NCBI GenBank assembly: GCA_030019105.1
Contig: JASEGY010000018.1
Coordinates: forward strand, 1-20,070
Direction of reading: 5' to 3'
Length of the DNA: 20,070 nt
Source of the DNA: a bacterium
GTDB taxonomy: Bacteria; UBA9089; JASEGY01
The notes beneath the pieces are model-generated. The model saw only the letters and a program-made list of their open reading frames with translations, searched no databases and had not been told where the DNA came from. This document shows positions 1 through 6,496 of this stretch, piece by piece. The translations under genes were made by a program, and so were the position numbers. Position 1 is the stretch's first letter. Each line of letters starts with the position of its first letter.

Positions 1-1
1 C

Positions 2-709
2 TTTTTTGAAACATTTGAGGAAAAGATAGATGAAACCAAGGTCAGATATGCCCGAAGCCCTGAAAAAGAGGCCAGGATTCTGAACCTGGTAAGAGGTCAT
101 AAAAATTTCATGCAGGGTTTTGCCCTTAGCGATGAAAAGGGAAACAATGTAAGGATATTGGATAGAATTGAGGGGCGAACCCTGCGCAATTATATCTGCG
201 ATATAAGAGGAAACCATCTTGAATATTTTCACCAGTATTTACCTCACATACTGAAGAACATCTTAACCTCTTTGCAGGCCATAAAGTTCTTGCATCATCA
301 GAGGGAAAAACATGCAGACATCAGGTCAGACCATATTGTTATCGAAAAGGGAACTAATAACTACAAGTGGATAGATTTCGATCTTGATTATGACTATAAA
401 GAAAAACCCTTTGGCCTGGATGTCTTTGGAATAGGGAGCGTGTTAAATTTTGTGATAGGTAAAGGAGAGCATACGCTGGTTGAGATTAAAAATTCGAACC
501 TGTATGATGAAGAGATATTTCACAGACTGACCCCGGATGATGTCTTTCCTCTCTTTCCTAATCGCGTTGTGAATCTAAAGAAGATTTTTCCATATATCCC
601 TGATATGTTAAATAACATCTTACTGCATTTTTCTATGGGGGCCGAGATATTTTACGAGACAGTAGATGAAATAATCTGGGACCTGGCTTTGGCCATAGGC
701 GAATGGTGA
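2..709 (+). CDS. Protein-kinase-like protein, 5'-truncated by window edge
   Basis: The reading frame is open from base 2, so the start codon lies outside the window; the ATG at 110 is probably internal. About 235 residues are visible. They resemble the C-lobe of an atypical serine/threonine or lipopolysaccharide-kinase-like fold. HADIRSDHIVIE fits the catalytic loop (HRDxKxxN), with Asp kept and the Arg replaced by Ala. WIDFDLDY fits the metal-binding DFG segment as DFD. GLDVFGIGSVL fits the subdomain IX helix after the activation segment. An acidic stretch near the visible N-terminus (SPEKEARIL) may include the alpha-C glutamate. The product is predicted cytoplasmic, with no membrane segment in the visible part. 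The substrate cannot be told. Family placement rests on these motifs only; a pseudokinase or small-molecule kinase is possible. Confidence 0.6.
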   Translation, partial: FFETFEEKIDETKVRYARSPEKEARILNLVRGHKNFMQGFALSDEKGNNVRILDRIEGRTLRNYICDIRGNHLEYFHQYLPHILKNILTSLQAIKFLHHQREKHADIRSDHIVIEKGTNNYKWIDFDLDYDYKEKPFGLDVFGIGSVLNFVIGKGEHTLVEIKNSNLYDEEIFHRLTPDDVFPLFPNRVVNLKKIFPYIPDMLNNILLHFSMGAEIFYETVDEIIWDLALAIGEW

Positions 710-723
710 GAGGAAATTGTCGA

Positions 724-796
724 AAATGGGAAATGGGAAATTAGGAGATGGGAAGTACCTTGATGTACTTCCTATTTCCCATTTCTTACTTCCTAT
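724..796. repeat. Palindromic spacer with ATGGGAA heptad units
   Basis: The left arm carries ATGGGAA three times (twice in tandem) and the right arm carries the complementary TTCCCAT/CTTCC units. The two meet in a perfect inner hairpin, GGAAGTAC with GTACTTCC around a six-base loop. The structure lies between the kinase-like gene and the stress-protein gene. It could form a transcript hairpin, but no T-run follows, so it is not a convincing terminator. Confidence 0.6.
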
Positions 797-812
797 TTTA
801 AAGTAAGAATAG

Positions 813-1283
813 ATGAAATCTCCGGAGAAAAAGAACAAGATACTTATTCCGATAGATGATTCCATAGACTGCCATGTGGCCTCAAATTATGTGCGGCATA
901 TTTTAGGGAGTCAGGATAGAGGTCTTGAGCTGGTTTTGCTCCACGTGGTTCCAAAGGCTAAATCCAAAGAAGAAGAAAATCTTAGAGAAATTCCCGCTGA
1001 AGAGAAGTTAGAGAAAATGAAGGAGTTGCTCAACGAAATCAAAAATGGTTTTATTGAAGCCGGTTTTAACCCGGAGAGTATCCGGATTGAAATAGATAAA
1101 GGTAAACACGAGACTGCGGCGGAAAGTATCCTTGACTACCTTGAAAAAGAGCATTTTGGGACGGTGGTTATTGGTCGACGGGGGATTTCCAAAGCTGAAG
1201 AGTTTCTCTACGGCAGTGTTTCTCAAAAAGTAGTCAGGGAAGCAAAAGGTTGTACTGTCTGGGTAGTCGAACCGGCAGAGTGA
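813..1283 (+). CDS. Universal stress protein, UspA family
   Basis: This is a 156-residue single-domain protein of the usual family length. The N-terminus has the first strand and acidic loop (ILIPIDDS). The C-terminus has the ATP-binding signature G-2x-G-9x-G-S, seen as GRRG, nine residues, then GS, followed by the strand TVWVVE. Proteins with this signature usually bind ATP and act as soluble cytoplasmic dimers in stress or energy-limitation responses. The ATG at 813 is preceded only by a weak ribosome site, but it places the first beta strand correctly. The gene follows the kinase-like gene after a palindromic spacer on the same strand. No specific stress signal can be inferred. The family call is secure; the physiological role is not. 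Confidence 0.9.
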   Translation: MKSPEKKNKILIPIDDSIDCHVASNYVRHILGSQDRGLELVLLHVVPKAKSKEEENLREIPAEEKLEKMKELLNEIKNGFIEAGFNPESIRIEIDKGKHETAAESILDYLEKEHFGTVVIGRRGISKAEEFLYGSVSQKVVREAKGCTVWVVEPAE

Positions 1284-1349
1284 TTGCGGAGATTTTGGAT
1301 TGCGGATTGCCGAATGAAAAATCCGAAATCCACAATCCACAATCCAAAA
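1282..1349. repeat. GGATTGC-family inverted repeat, copy 1
   Basis: The arms 1293-1308 (TTTTGGATTGCGGATT) and 1334-1349 pair over 16 positions with one mismatch, with another GATTGCGGA at 1282. The right arm ends eight bases before the GGGGAGG ribosome site of the next gene. The same repeat family recurs at 2290, 2521, 6662, 17534 and 18627. Confidence 0.75.
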
Positions 1350-1371
1350 TTGAAAAGGGGAGGTTAAGAAA

Positions 1372-2289
1372 TTGAAGATCGTCATTTTAGGTGCAGGGGC
1401 GGTAGGTGGTCTTTTTGGAGGACTATTAGCTAAGGCCGGACAAGATGTGTGGATGTTGGAGAAGGATAAGGATCTGGTTGGAGCCATAAAGGAAAATGGG
1501 GTTTCTATCATAAATGGCGGGGAAACCATTTGTGCCAGGGTTAATGTTACTTCAGACCCGCAAGAAATTCAATCCTGTGATCTTGTCCTGTTGTGTGTAA
1601 AGAGCTTTGATACAGGGGAGGCAGTTCGGGGAATAACCCACCTGATTAAGGGGGAGGCTACTCTTTTGACCTTGCAGACCGGTTTAGGGAATTTAGAAAC
1701 AGCCGGTTCCATTGTGCCAATTCAAAATATTCTGGGGGGTATTACCTATAATGGCTCTACGCTTTTAAGCCCCGGAAGAGTAAGGCATACTGCCAGGGGG
1801 GCAACCTTTATCGGTGAGGTTGATGGAAAAGAAACATTGAGAGTAAGTGAGATTGCTCAAACTTTTAATGCAGCGGGGATTGAGACTGAAATCTCTGATA
1901 ATATTATTGGACATATCTGGAGTAAAGCCATTGTCTATTCGGGGATAAATCCATTAACCGCTACCTTCCAGGCAAAAAATGGTCAACTCCTGGATCGGAT
2001 GGCCTCTGTTTCCCTTTTAACCGTCATAGTGGAGGAGGGTATGGAAGTAGCCAAAGCCTACGGCAAGAAATTCGTCTATGATGATCCCTATGAGCAGCTT
2101 TTCGCGATATGCAAAAAGACTTCAGAACATATCTCCCCTATGTTGCAGGATATTATGAATCATAGAAAAACAGAGATTGAGGCCCTTAACGGGGCTATTG
2201 TTGCCAGGGGTAAAAAAGTGGGCATCCCCACCCCGGTGAATAGCACCCTGGCAAATATTATAAAGTTTTTAGAAAAGAAGGACAACTAA
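1372..2289 (+). CDS. Ketopantoate reductase family (PanE/ApbA) oxidoreductase, divergent active site
   Basis: The 305-residue protein has the family length and both domains. A dinucleotide-binding N-terminus starts with KIVILGAGAVGGLFG, and a helical C-terminal domain carries INPLTA and PTPVNSTL. The start is TTG at 1372, eight bases after a strong GGGGAGG at 1357-1363, and it places the Rossmann strand at the very N-terminus. The classical role is NADPH reduction of 2-dehydropantoate to pantoate in pantothenate and CoA synthesis. Compared from memory with E. coli PanE, the catalytic Lys (in WSKA), the second Asn (in INPLTA) and the Glu (in TEIEALNG) are kept. The usual Asn in LQNG is Thr (LQTG), the Asn four residues after Lys is Tyr, and the Ser before MLQD is Pro. 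It may therefore act on another 2-oxoacid. No pantothenate genes are adjacent. Confidence 0.8.
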   Translation: MKIVILGAGAVGGLFGGLLAKAGQDVWMLEKDKDLVGAIKENGVSIINGGETICARVNVTSDPQEIQSCDLVLLCVKSFDTGEAVRGITHLIKGEATLLTLQTGLGNLETAGSIVPIQNILGGITYNGSTLLSPGRVRHTARGATFIGEVDGKETLRVSEIAQTFNAAGIETEISDNIIGHIWSKAIVYSGINPLTATFQAKNGQLLDRMASVSLLTVIVEEGMEVAKAYGKKFVYDDPYEQLFAICKKTSEHISPMLQDIMNHRKTEIEALNGAIVARGKKVGIPTPVNSTLANIIKFLEKKDN

Positions 2290-2416
2290 TTGCGGATTGC
2301 GGATTATCGTTTTGGCACCGGAGAAACCAGGTTTCTTCAAGAAACCTGGTTTCTAAACGGTCACAATGGTCGAGACGATGATCAAGGCCGAAAATCCGCA
2401 ATCCAAAATCCGAAAT
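2290..2416. repeat. Nested palindrome: GGATTGC repeat enclosing a GAAACC palindrome
   Basis: Outer arms GGATTGCGGATT (2294-2305) and AATCCGCAATCC (2393-2404) are perfect inverted complements of 12 bp. Between them lies a separate 33-base palindrome at 2322-2354. The block starts directly after the stop codon of the upstream gene and ends beside an orphan ribosome-binding sequence at 2420-2432. Confidence 0.75.
2322..2354. repeat. GAAACCAGGTTTC palindrome, copy 1
   Basis: AGAAACCAGGTTTCTT, a single C, then the exact reverse complement, giving a perfect 16-bp inverted repeat. A second, slightly degraded copy lies after aprA at 5075-5107, so this is a dispersed element. The half-site is itself nearly palindromic. 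Confidence 0.85.
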
Positions 2417-2419
2417 GAA

Positions 2420-2432
2420 GGAAGGAGGTGAT
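2420..2432 (+). other. Orphan strong Shine-Dalgarno without a gene
   Basis: GGAAGGAGGTGAT matches the anti-Shine-Dalgarno end of 16S rRNA almost completely, but no credible reading frame follows. GTG at 2429 runs only seven codons. An ATG pair at 2458 gives an 10-residue frame ending at 2490, about 27 bases away from the ribosome site. The site directly follows a GGATTGC-family repeat, and that repeat-plus-ribosome-site arrangement reappears before aprB at 2525-2558. It may be the leftover start of a lost gene or a duplicated leader. Confidence 0.5.
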
Positions 2433-2520
2433 ATATCAGAGCAGGCAATAATTAGGAATGATGGCGTGTGAAACCCTGATTCCGAGATAAGAGCAGATTA
2501 GTGGTTGCGGGACCTAAGTC

Positions 2521-2546
2521 CGAATCCGCAATCAGAATTCCAAAAT
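2521..2546. repeat. GGATTGC-family repeat before aprB
   Basis: GAATCCGCAATCAGAATTCC is followed by CAAAATGAG, ending just before the aprB ribosome site GGGAGG at 2553-2558. It resembles the segment 2392-2432, suggesting the leader was duplicated. Confidence 0.65.
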
Positions 2547-2564
2547 GAGAAAGGGAGGTATTAA

Positions 2565-2990
2565 ATGCCGAGTTTTGTAATCAGCGAAAAATGTGACGGC
2601 TGTAAAGGGCAGGACAAGACAGCCTGTCAGTATATCTGCCCTAATGACCTGATGACACTGAATAAAGATGCTATGAAGGCATACAACCAGGAGCCGGATG
2701 CATGCTGGGAGTGCTATAGCTGCGTTAAGATATGCCCTCAGCAGTCCATAGAGGTAAGGGCCTATTCAGACTTCGTGCCTTTAGGCGGCAGTGTTATCCC
2801 TCTGAGAAGCACGGATTCAATCATGTGGACGATTAAGTTCAGAAACGGGACACTGAAACGGTTCAAATTCCCGATCAGAACCACACCTGAAGGATCCATT
2901 GATGGAAGACAGGATGCGAGGGGAAAAGACCTTGAAAGCCAGGCCCTTTTTACTGAGGAAGAGGCGGGCAAGACCATCCCCGCTTTCTAA
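2565..2990 (+). CDS. aprB: Adenylylsulfate reductase beta subunit (iron-sulfur)
   Basis: The 141-residue product is the electron-transfer subunit of dissimilatory APS reductase, the cytoplasmic enzyme that interconverts adenosine 5'-phosphosulfate with sulfite and AMP. Eight cysteines form two [4Fe-4S] sites: C10, C13, C21, C25 and C47, C50, C53, C57. W48, next to the second group, corresponds to the tryptophan implicated in electron transfer in the Archaeoglobus enzyme. The C-terminal half (RSTDSIMWTIKFRNGTLKRF and the tail ending KTIPAF) is the extension that wraps around AprA. The length is normal for the family. The ATG at 2565 has GGGAGG six bases upstream. aprA follows after 117 bp. The direction of catalysis, sulfate reduction or sulfite oxidation, cannot be read from this window. 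Confidence 0.95.
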   Translation: MPSFVISEKCDGCKGQDKTACQYICPNDLMTLNKDAMKAYNQEPDACWECYSCVKICPQQSIEVRAYSDFVPLGGSVIPLRSTDSIMWTIKFRNGTLKRFKFPIRTTPEGSIDGRQDARGKDLESQALFTEEEAGKTIPAF

Positions 2991-3107
2991 GGTAGGGATT
3001 AGATCCCTATTGGCAGGGCAAAGCCCGACTTGGCGGGGTTTTGTCTCCTGAATCAAAGAAGTTTGATTGCTTCAGCCAAAATCTTTTTTTAACGAGGAGG
3101 AAATAAT
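2991..3107 (+). other. aprB-aprA spacer with hairpins
   Basis: This 117-bp spacer is long for an aprBA pair, which is usually closely spaced. It has a small GGGAT/ATCCC hairpin near 2996-3008 and an 8-bp imperfect stem within about 3018-3044 (CAAAGCCC with GGGGTTTTG). No clean T-run follows, so partial attenuation or an mRNA processing site is possible. The aprA ribosome site GAGGAGG (3094-3100) closes the spacer. Confidence 0.4.
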
Positions 3108-5048
3108 ATGGCATTACCAAATCAACCGTTAGGTGAGCTGCCCGCGACCCTGGACCCGGAGGTAGTAGAGCTTGAGACCGATATTTTACTTGTCGGCGGG
3201 GGGATGGGTTGCTGTGGAGCAGCTTACGAGATAAAGAAGTGGGCCCCGAACGCCAAAGTGCTCCTGGTGGACAAGGCCGCCATGGAGAGAAGCGGCGCCG
3301 TAGCCCAGGGACTTTCCGCAATCAATACCTACCTGGGGGAAAATACTCCGGCTGATTATGTCAGAATGATCAGAAACGACCTGATGGGGATCGTCCGGGA
3401 AGACCTGATCTATGATGTGGGCAGACATGTGGACGATTCAGTTCATCTCTTTGAAAAGTGGGGACTTCCTATCTGGAAGACCGAAGACGGTCATGCCGTG
3501 GATGGGGCCAAGGGCACCACACCTTTAGCTGAAGGCGGCAAGCCGGTCAGAAGCGGCAAGTGGCAGATAATGATTAATGGCGAGTCCTACAAGACGATCG
3601 TGGCCGAAGCCGCCAAGGCCGCTTTGGGTATGGACAACATCCTGGAGCGGGTCTTTATCGTCAAGCTCCTCTTAGATGCCAACAAGCCCAATACCATTGC
3701 CGGGGCAGTGGGATTCAGCACCCGGGAAAACAAGGTTTATGTCATTAAGTGTAAGACCATGCTGGTGGCTTGCGGCGGCGCCGTGAATGTCTACCGGCCC
3801 CGTTCCACTGGTGAGGGCATGGGCCGGGCCTGGTATCCGGTCTGGAATTCCGGTTCCACCTACACTATGTGTATGCAGGTAGGCGCTGAAATGACTATGA
3901 TGGAAAACCGCTTCGTCCCGACCAGGTTTAAGGATGGCTACGGACCGGTCGGAGCATGGTACCTGCTTTTCAAAGCCAAGTCCACCAATGCCCTGGGCGA
4001 AGATTACATGGTCAAAAATGCAGAGATGCTGAAACAATATCTGCCTTACGGGGCATCAAAGGTGGCCCCTTCCTGTTTGAGGAATCATCTGATGCTTCAC
4101 GAGATAAAAGAAGGCCGCGGCCCTATTTACATGGATACCCCCGCTGCCTTGGCAGAGCTCTCCAAGAATATGGACAAGAAGCAGATGAAGCATCTGGAGG
4201 CCGAGGCCTGGGAAGACTTCCTTGATATGACTATCGGTCAGGCCGGGCTGTGGGCAGGTATGAATATCACCCCCGAGGAAACGAAATCCGAGCTTGTCCC
4301 CACTGAACCTTATCTCTTAGGTTCACACTCCGGGTGCTGCGGCATCTGGGTAAGCGGTCCGTCGGATATCGCCCCGAAAGAATGGGATTGGGGATATAAC
4401 AGAATGACCACCGTCAACGGCCTCTTCACTGCGGCTGATGGGGTCGGCGCCTCAGGTCACAAGTTCTCCTCCGGTTCCCATGCGGAAGGAAGAATCGCCG
4501 CCAAGGCTATGGCCAATTACTTCCGGGATAATGCTGATTTTACTCCTACTTTAAAGGATAATGCCCAGAATTTAGCAGATGAAATCTATGCCCCGGTTAA
4601 GCGCTACCATGAATTTAAAAACTACAGCACCGCGGCAGACGTCAACCCTAACTATATCAAGCCAAAAGCCCTGCTGCTGAGGCTGGTAAAGATCACAGAC
4701 GAATATGGCGGCGGCTGCGCGACTCAATATGTCACCAATAAAAAAATGCTGGAAACGGCTATGAAACTTCTCGAGATGGCCAGAGAAGACTCAGAAAAGA
4801 TGGCCGCCGGCGACCTCCACGAGCTGATGAGGGCCTGGGAGAACTATCACCGTATCTGGACAGTCGAGTCTCACCTCAGACATATCCTCTTTAGAGAAGA
4901 GTCCAGATATCCCGGATTCTATTACAGAGCCGATTTTAACCTGGTCGATGAGGAGAACTGGAAGTGCTTTGTCAACTCCAAGTACGATCCGGAGACTAAA
5001 GAGTGGTCCGTGTTTAAGAAGGAATACAAGCAGCTCATCTCAGACTGA
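3108..5048 (+). CDS. aprA: Adenylylsulfate reductase alpha subunit (FAD)
   Basis: The 646-residue product is the catalytic flavoprotein subunit of APS reductase and belongs to the fumarate-reductase/succinate-dehydrogenase flavoprotein superfamily. The FAD-binding loop GGGMG is at residues 30-34, inside VGGGMGCCGAAYEI. The substrate region ENRFVPTRFKDGYGPVGAW carries R268 and R273, one matching the catalytic Arg of the Archaeoglobus enzyme. H407 in LGSHSGCCGIWV matches the active-site His. The GVGASGHKFSSGSHAEGRIA segment near residue 450 is the second conserved FAD-domain stretch. The start has GAGGAGG seven bases upstream. No sat, qmo or hdr genes follow; the unit ends at a strong terminator. 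Base composition in this gene is richer in G and C than its flanks, as expected for a conserved, well-expressed enzyme. The frame is intact. Confidence 0.97.
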   Translation: MALPNQPLGELPATLDPEVVELETDILLVGGGMGCCGAAYEIKKWAPNAKVLLVDKAAMERSGAVAQGLSAINTYLGENTPADYVRMIRNDLMGIVREDLIYDVGRHVDDSVHLFEKWGLPIWKTEDGHAVDGAKGTTPLAEGGKPVRSGKWQIMINGESYKTIVAEAAKAALGMDNILERVFIVKLLLDANKPNTIAGAVGFSTRENKVYVIKCKTMLVACGGAVNVYRPRSTGEGMGRAWYPVWNSGSTYTMCMQVGAEMTMMENRFVPTRFKDGYGPVGAWYLLFKAKSTNALGEDYMVKNAEMLKQYLPYGASKVAPSCLRNHLMLHEIKEGRGPIYMDTPAALAELSKNMDKKQMKHLEAEAWEDFLDMTIGQAGLWAGMNITPEETKSELVPTEPYLLGSHSGCCGIWVSGPSDIAPKEWDWGYNRMTTVNGLFTAADGVGASGHKFSSGSHAEGRIAAKAMANYFRDNADFTPTLKDNAQNLADEIYAPVKRYHEFKNYSTAADVNPNYIKPKALLLRLVKITDEYGGGCATQYVTNKKMLETAMKLLEMAREDSEKMAAGDLHELMRAWENYHRIWTVESHLRHILFREESRYPGFYYRADFNLVDEENWKCFVNSKYDPETKEWSVFKKEYKQLISD

Positions 5049-5074
5049 TTTGAGCGTGAGAGCTTGACCGATGA

Positions 5075-5107
5075 AGAAACCAGGTTTCTTCAAGAAACCC
5101 GGTTCCT
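5075..5107. repeat. GAAACCAGGTTTC palindrome, copy 2
   Basis: The left half is identical to the copy at 2322. The right half has two changes (AAGAAACCCGGTTCCT), so the stem is imperfect. It lies between the aprA stop and its terminator. Confidence 0.8.
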
Positions 5108-5124
5108 GGTCGGTTGATTCTTTC

Positions 5125-5160
5125 CCTCCAGTCGCCTGAAAGGGCGGCTGGAGGTCTTTT
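5125..5160 (+). terminator. Rho-independent terminator of aprBA
   Basis: CCTCCAGTCGCC (5125-5136) pairs with GGCGGCTGGAGG (5143-5154) over 12 positions, with one G-T pair and a six-base loop. TCTTTT follows. It lies about 77 bp after the aprA stop and would end the aprBA transcript. Confidence 0.85.
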
Positions 5161-5186
5161 CGCTGTTTGGTTGCACAGATATTGCT

Positions 5187-5528
5187 ATGGAGACAGATAT
5201 GCCCCAACTACCCAGTATCCGTTTCATCCGTAGTCATATCCGTGCAAAGCATTATCGCCTTACCAAACACGCAACTACTGGTGATCAGTGTGACCTGTGC
5301 GGAGGTGAATTGAAACCTGGCAAAACCACGCTGGAAATCTGGCGTGGGGGAGAATTGCTTGTTATCAAGGATGTCCAGGCCGATGTGTGTCGGCAATGTA
5401 ACGAGGCTTATATCTCTGCCGATGTTTCTGAGCGACTCGATCACTTTTTAGAGGAACACAGCCGACATCGGCCGGAGCAATACCTTGCTGTGCCTCAATA
5501 TTCTGCGGTGCAGGCAATGGGGGGATAG
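5187..5528 (+). CDS. YgiT-type zinc-finger protein (antitoxin-like), apparent fusion to a DUF4258 remnant
   Basis: The 113-residue frame has two parts. Residues about 35-100 form the YgiT/MqsA-type zinc finger: CDLCGGEL, about 30 residues, then VCRQCNEAYISADVSERLDHF. This unit occurs in antitoxins of type II systems. Residues about 10-29 (IRFIRSHIRAKHYRLTKHA) look like the start of a DUF4258 toxin, which in many genomes is encoded just upstream of a YgiT partner. The simplest reading is an in-frame deletion that removed most of the toxin and joined its first residues to the antitoxin. ATG at 5187 or 5199 could be the start; neither has a good ribosome site. Whether the product is functional is unknown. 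The zinc-finger call is firm; the fusion reading is inference. Confidence 0.7.
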   Translation: METDMPQLPSIRFIRSHIRAKHYRLTKHATTGDQCDLCGGELKPGKTTLEIWRGGELLVIKDVQADVCRQCNEAYISADVSERLDHFLEEHSRHRPEQYLAVPQYSAVQAMGG

Positions 5529-5556
5529 CTCCATCAACCCTAATCGCGCTGATTAA

Positions 5557-5862
5557 ATGCCAAAAATCTACGAATACTTTGGAATCATCGTCCTTTTCTA
5601 CTCTAATGAACACGAACCAGTTCATGTACATGGAAAGTATCATGAGATGGAAAGTAAGGCTGAGTTAATAATTGCTAAAGGGAAAGTGGTAGAAATTCGC
5701 TTTAGTCCAGTTAAGGGGAAAAAGCCATTGCCACAGACCCAATTCAAGAACTTCCAGGCAGTGGTTAAACATTATGCCGAGGATATTGTTCAAAAATGGA
5801 TAGATTACTTTGTACTTCACAAACCGGTTCAACCCGAGAAAATCATCAGGAAGATTCGATGA
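5557..5862 (+). CDS. DUF4160 family protein (predicted toxin-antitoxin component)
   Basis: The 101-residue protein begins with the DUF4160 pattern: MPKIYEYFGIIVLFYSNEH, then EPVHVHGKY, and later FSPVKGKKPLPQ. The family is uncharacterised. It commonly sits next to DUF2442, and the pair is suspected to be a toxin-antitoxin-like module. Here the stop codon overlaps the next gene's ATG (ATGA), which supports translational coupling with the DUF2442 gene. The His-rich HEPVHVHG stretch could be catalytic or metal-binding, but that is a guess. No clear ribosome site precedes the ATG at 5557, and the 28-bp gap after the YgiT gene suggests cotranscription with it. Normal family length, no frame damage. 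Confidence 0.75.
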   Translation: MPKIYEYFGIIVLFYSNEHEPVHVHGKYHEMESKAELIIAKGKVVEIRFSPVKGKKPLPQTQFKNFQAVVKHYAEDIVQKWIDYFVLHKPVQPEKIIRKIR

Positions 5863-6119
5863 TGCTTTCAGGTGGTATGGTTATTGGGATAAAATCAGCC
5901 GAATACATTACTGATTACAAATTAAGGCTTTGCTTTAATGATGGCAACGAACGGGTTGTTAATTTTGGACCTTTTCTTCATAAATCGCTTAATCCGATGG
6001 TCAGAGAGTACCTCAATCTTGACAGGTTCAAAAAGTTCACGTTAGAATACGGCGATCTGGTTTGGAACGATTATGATTTATGTTTTCCAATCGCAGATTT
6101 ATATGAAGGGCGAATCTAA
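5859..6119 (+). CDS. DUF2442 family protein (partner of DUF4160)
   Basis: The start is placed at the ATG at 5859, which overlaps the DUF4160 stop by ATGA; the longer frame beginning at 5796 would only read through the upstream gene. The 86-residue product has the DUF2442 layout: a short strand pair (IKSAEYITDYKLRLCFNDGNERVVNF), the FGPFL segment, a helix with the LNLDRFKKF motif, and the ending TLEYGDLVWNDYDLCFPIADLY. The family is uncharacterised and small. It is often paired with DUF4160 and has been proposed as the antitoxin partner. Nothing in the sequence shows DNA binding. Confidence 0.75.
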   Translation: MMLSGGMVIGIKSAEYITDYKLRLCFNDGNERVVNFGPFLHKSLNPMVREYLNLDRFKKFTLEYGDLVWNDYDLCFPIADLYEGRI

Positions 6120-6126
6120 GTATCTT

Positions 6127-6363
6127 ATGAGCGGAAATGATACACAACTCACCAGCATCTCAAAGGCGCGTACGGTGGAAGAGATTGCTGACTTTTGGGA
6201 TAGTCACAGTTTGGCTGACTATTGGGATAAAACCCACGAAGTTGAATTCGAAGTCAGGGCTAAACGTAGACGACGTGGTATCTTCTTCAAATTTATTGGT
6301 ATAAGGGAAAACTCAAATAATCTCTCGCAAAGGCACAAAGGCGCAAAGAATAAAAGAATATAA
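6127..6363 (+). pseudogene. Truncated CopG/BrnA-type antitoxin
   Basis: Residues from the ATG at 6127 give SISKARTVEEIADFWDSHS, then LADYWDKTHEVEFEVRAKRR. This matches the N-terminal half of CopG-family (BrnA-like) antitoxins, where FWDTHS and the Arg-rich RRRR stretch are followed by the ribbon-helix-helix DNA-binding segment. Here the ribbon-helix-helix part is absent. After RRRR the frame runs about 28 unrelated residues into the CTCTCGCAAAG repeat and stops. The protein probably cannot bind DNA, and no BrnT-type toxin is adjacent. The start could also be ATG 6103, inside the DUF2442 gene. The start 6127 is 8 bp after that stop. I read this as a decayed antitoxin. Confidence 0.6.
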
Positions 6364-6394
6364 GCTCTTAGCGACTTTGCGGCTTTGCGAGAGA
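6321..6394. repeat. CTCTCGCAAAG inverted repeat
   Basis: TCTCTCGCAAAG (6321-6332) and CTTTGCGAGAGA (6383-6394) are perfect 12-bp inverted complements. Inside are GCAAAGGC-like units and a second pairing, CGCAAAG (6342-6348) with CTTTGCG (6375-6381). The left arm forms the 3' end of the truncated antitoxin frame. A further partial copy (TCTCTCGCAAAGGCGC) runs off the window end at 20055-20070. Confidence 0.8.
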
Positions 6395-6435
6395 TAAAAA
6401 AGGGACTGGGCTATACCATGACTTTTGAAGAGGAT

Positions 6436-6479
6436 ACGGATTTATACTGATTTTATCCGTGGGAATCCGTAGTATCCGT
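6436..6479. repeat. ATCCGT repeat cluster
   Basis: ACGGAT at 6436-6441 faces three ATCCGT units at 6455-6460, 6465-6470 and 6474-6479, spaced nine to ten bases apart. It is a short imperfect palindrome of unknown role. Confidence 0.55.
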
Positions 6480-6496
6480 GTGCTATTAGATTTTTA

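Noticed and set aside
724..796. Terminator after the kinase-like gene
   Set aside because: The hairpin is good but no T-run follows, and the next gene on the same strand begins 17 bases later.
1008..1529. Minus-strand frame of 173 residues across the stress protein and PanE-like gene start
   Set aside because: Antisense to two well-supported genes, no ribosome site, no recognisable family.
2433..2520. Riboswitch or structured RNA in the leader upstream of aprB
   Set aside because: I could not match it to any known riboswitch consensus or draw a stable paired core apart from the repeats.
3956..4225. Second plus-strand frame of 89 residues inside aprA
   Set aside because: Shadow frame of a strongly conserved gene, no ribosome site, no family resemblance.
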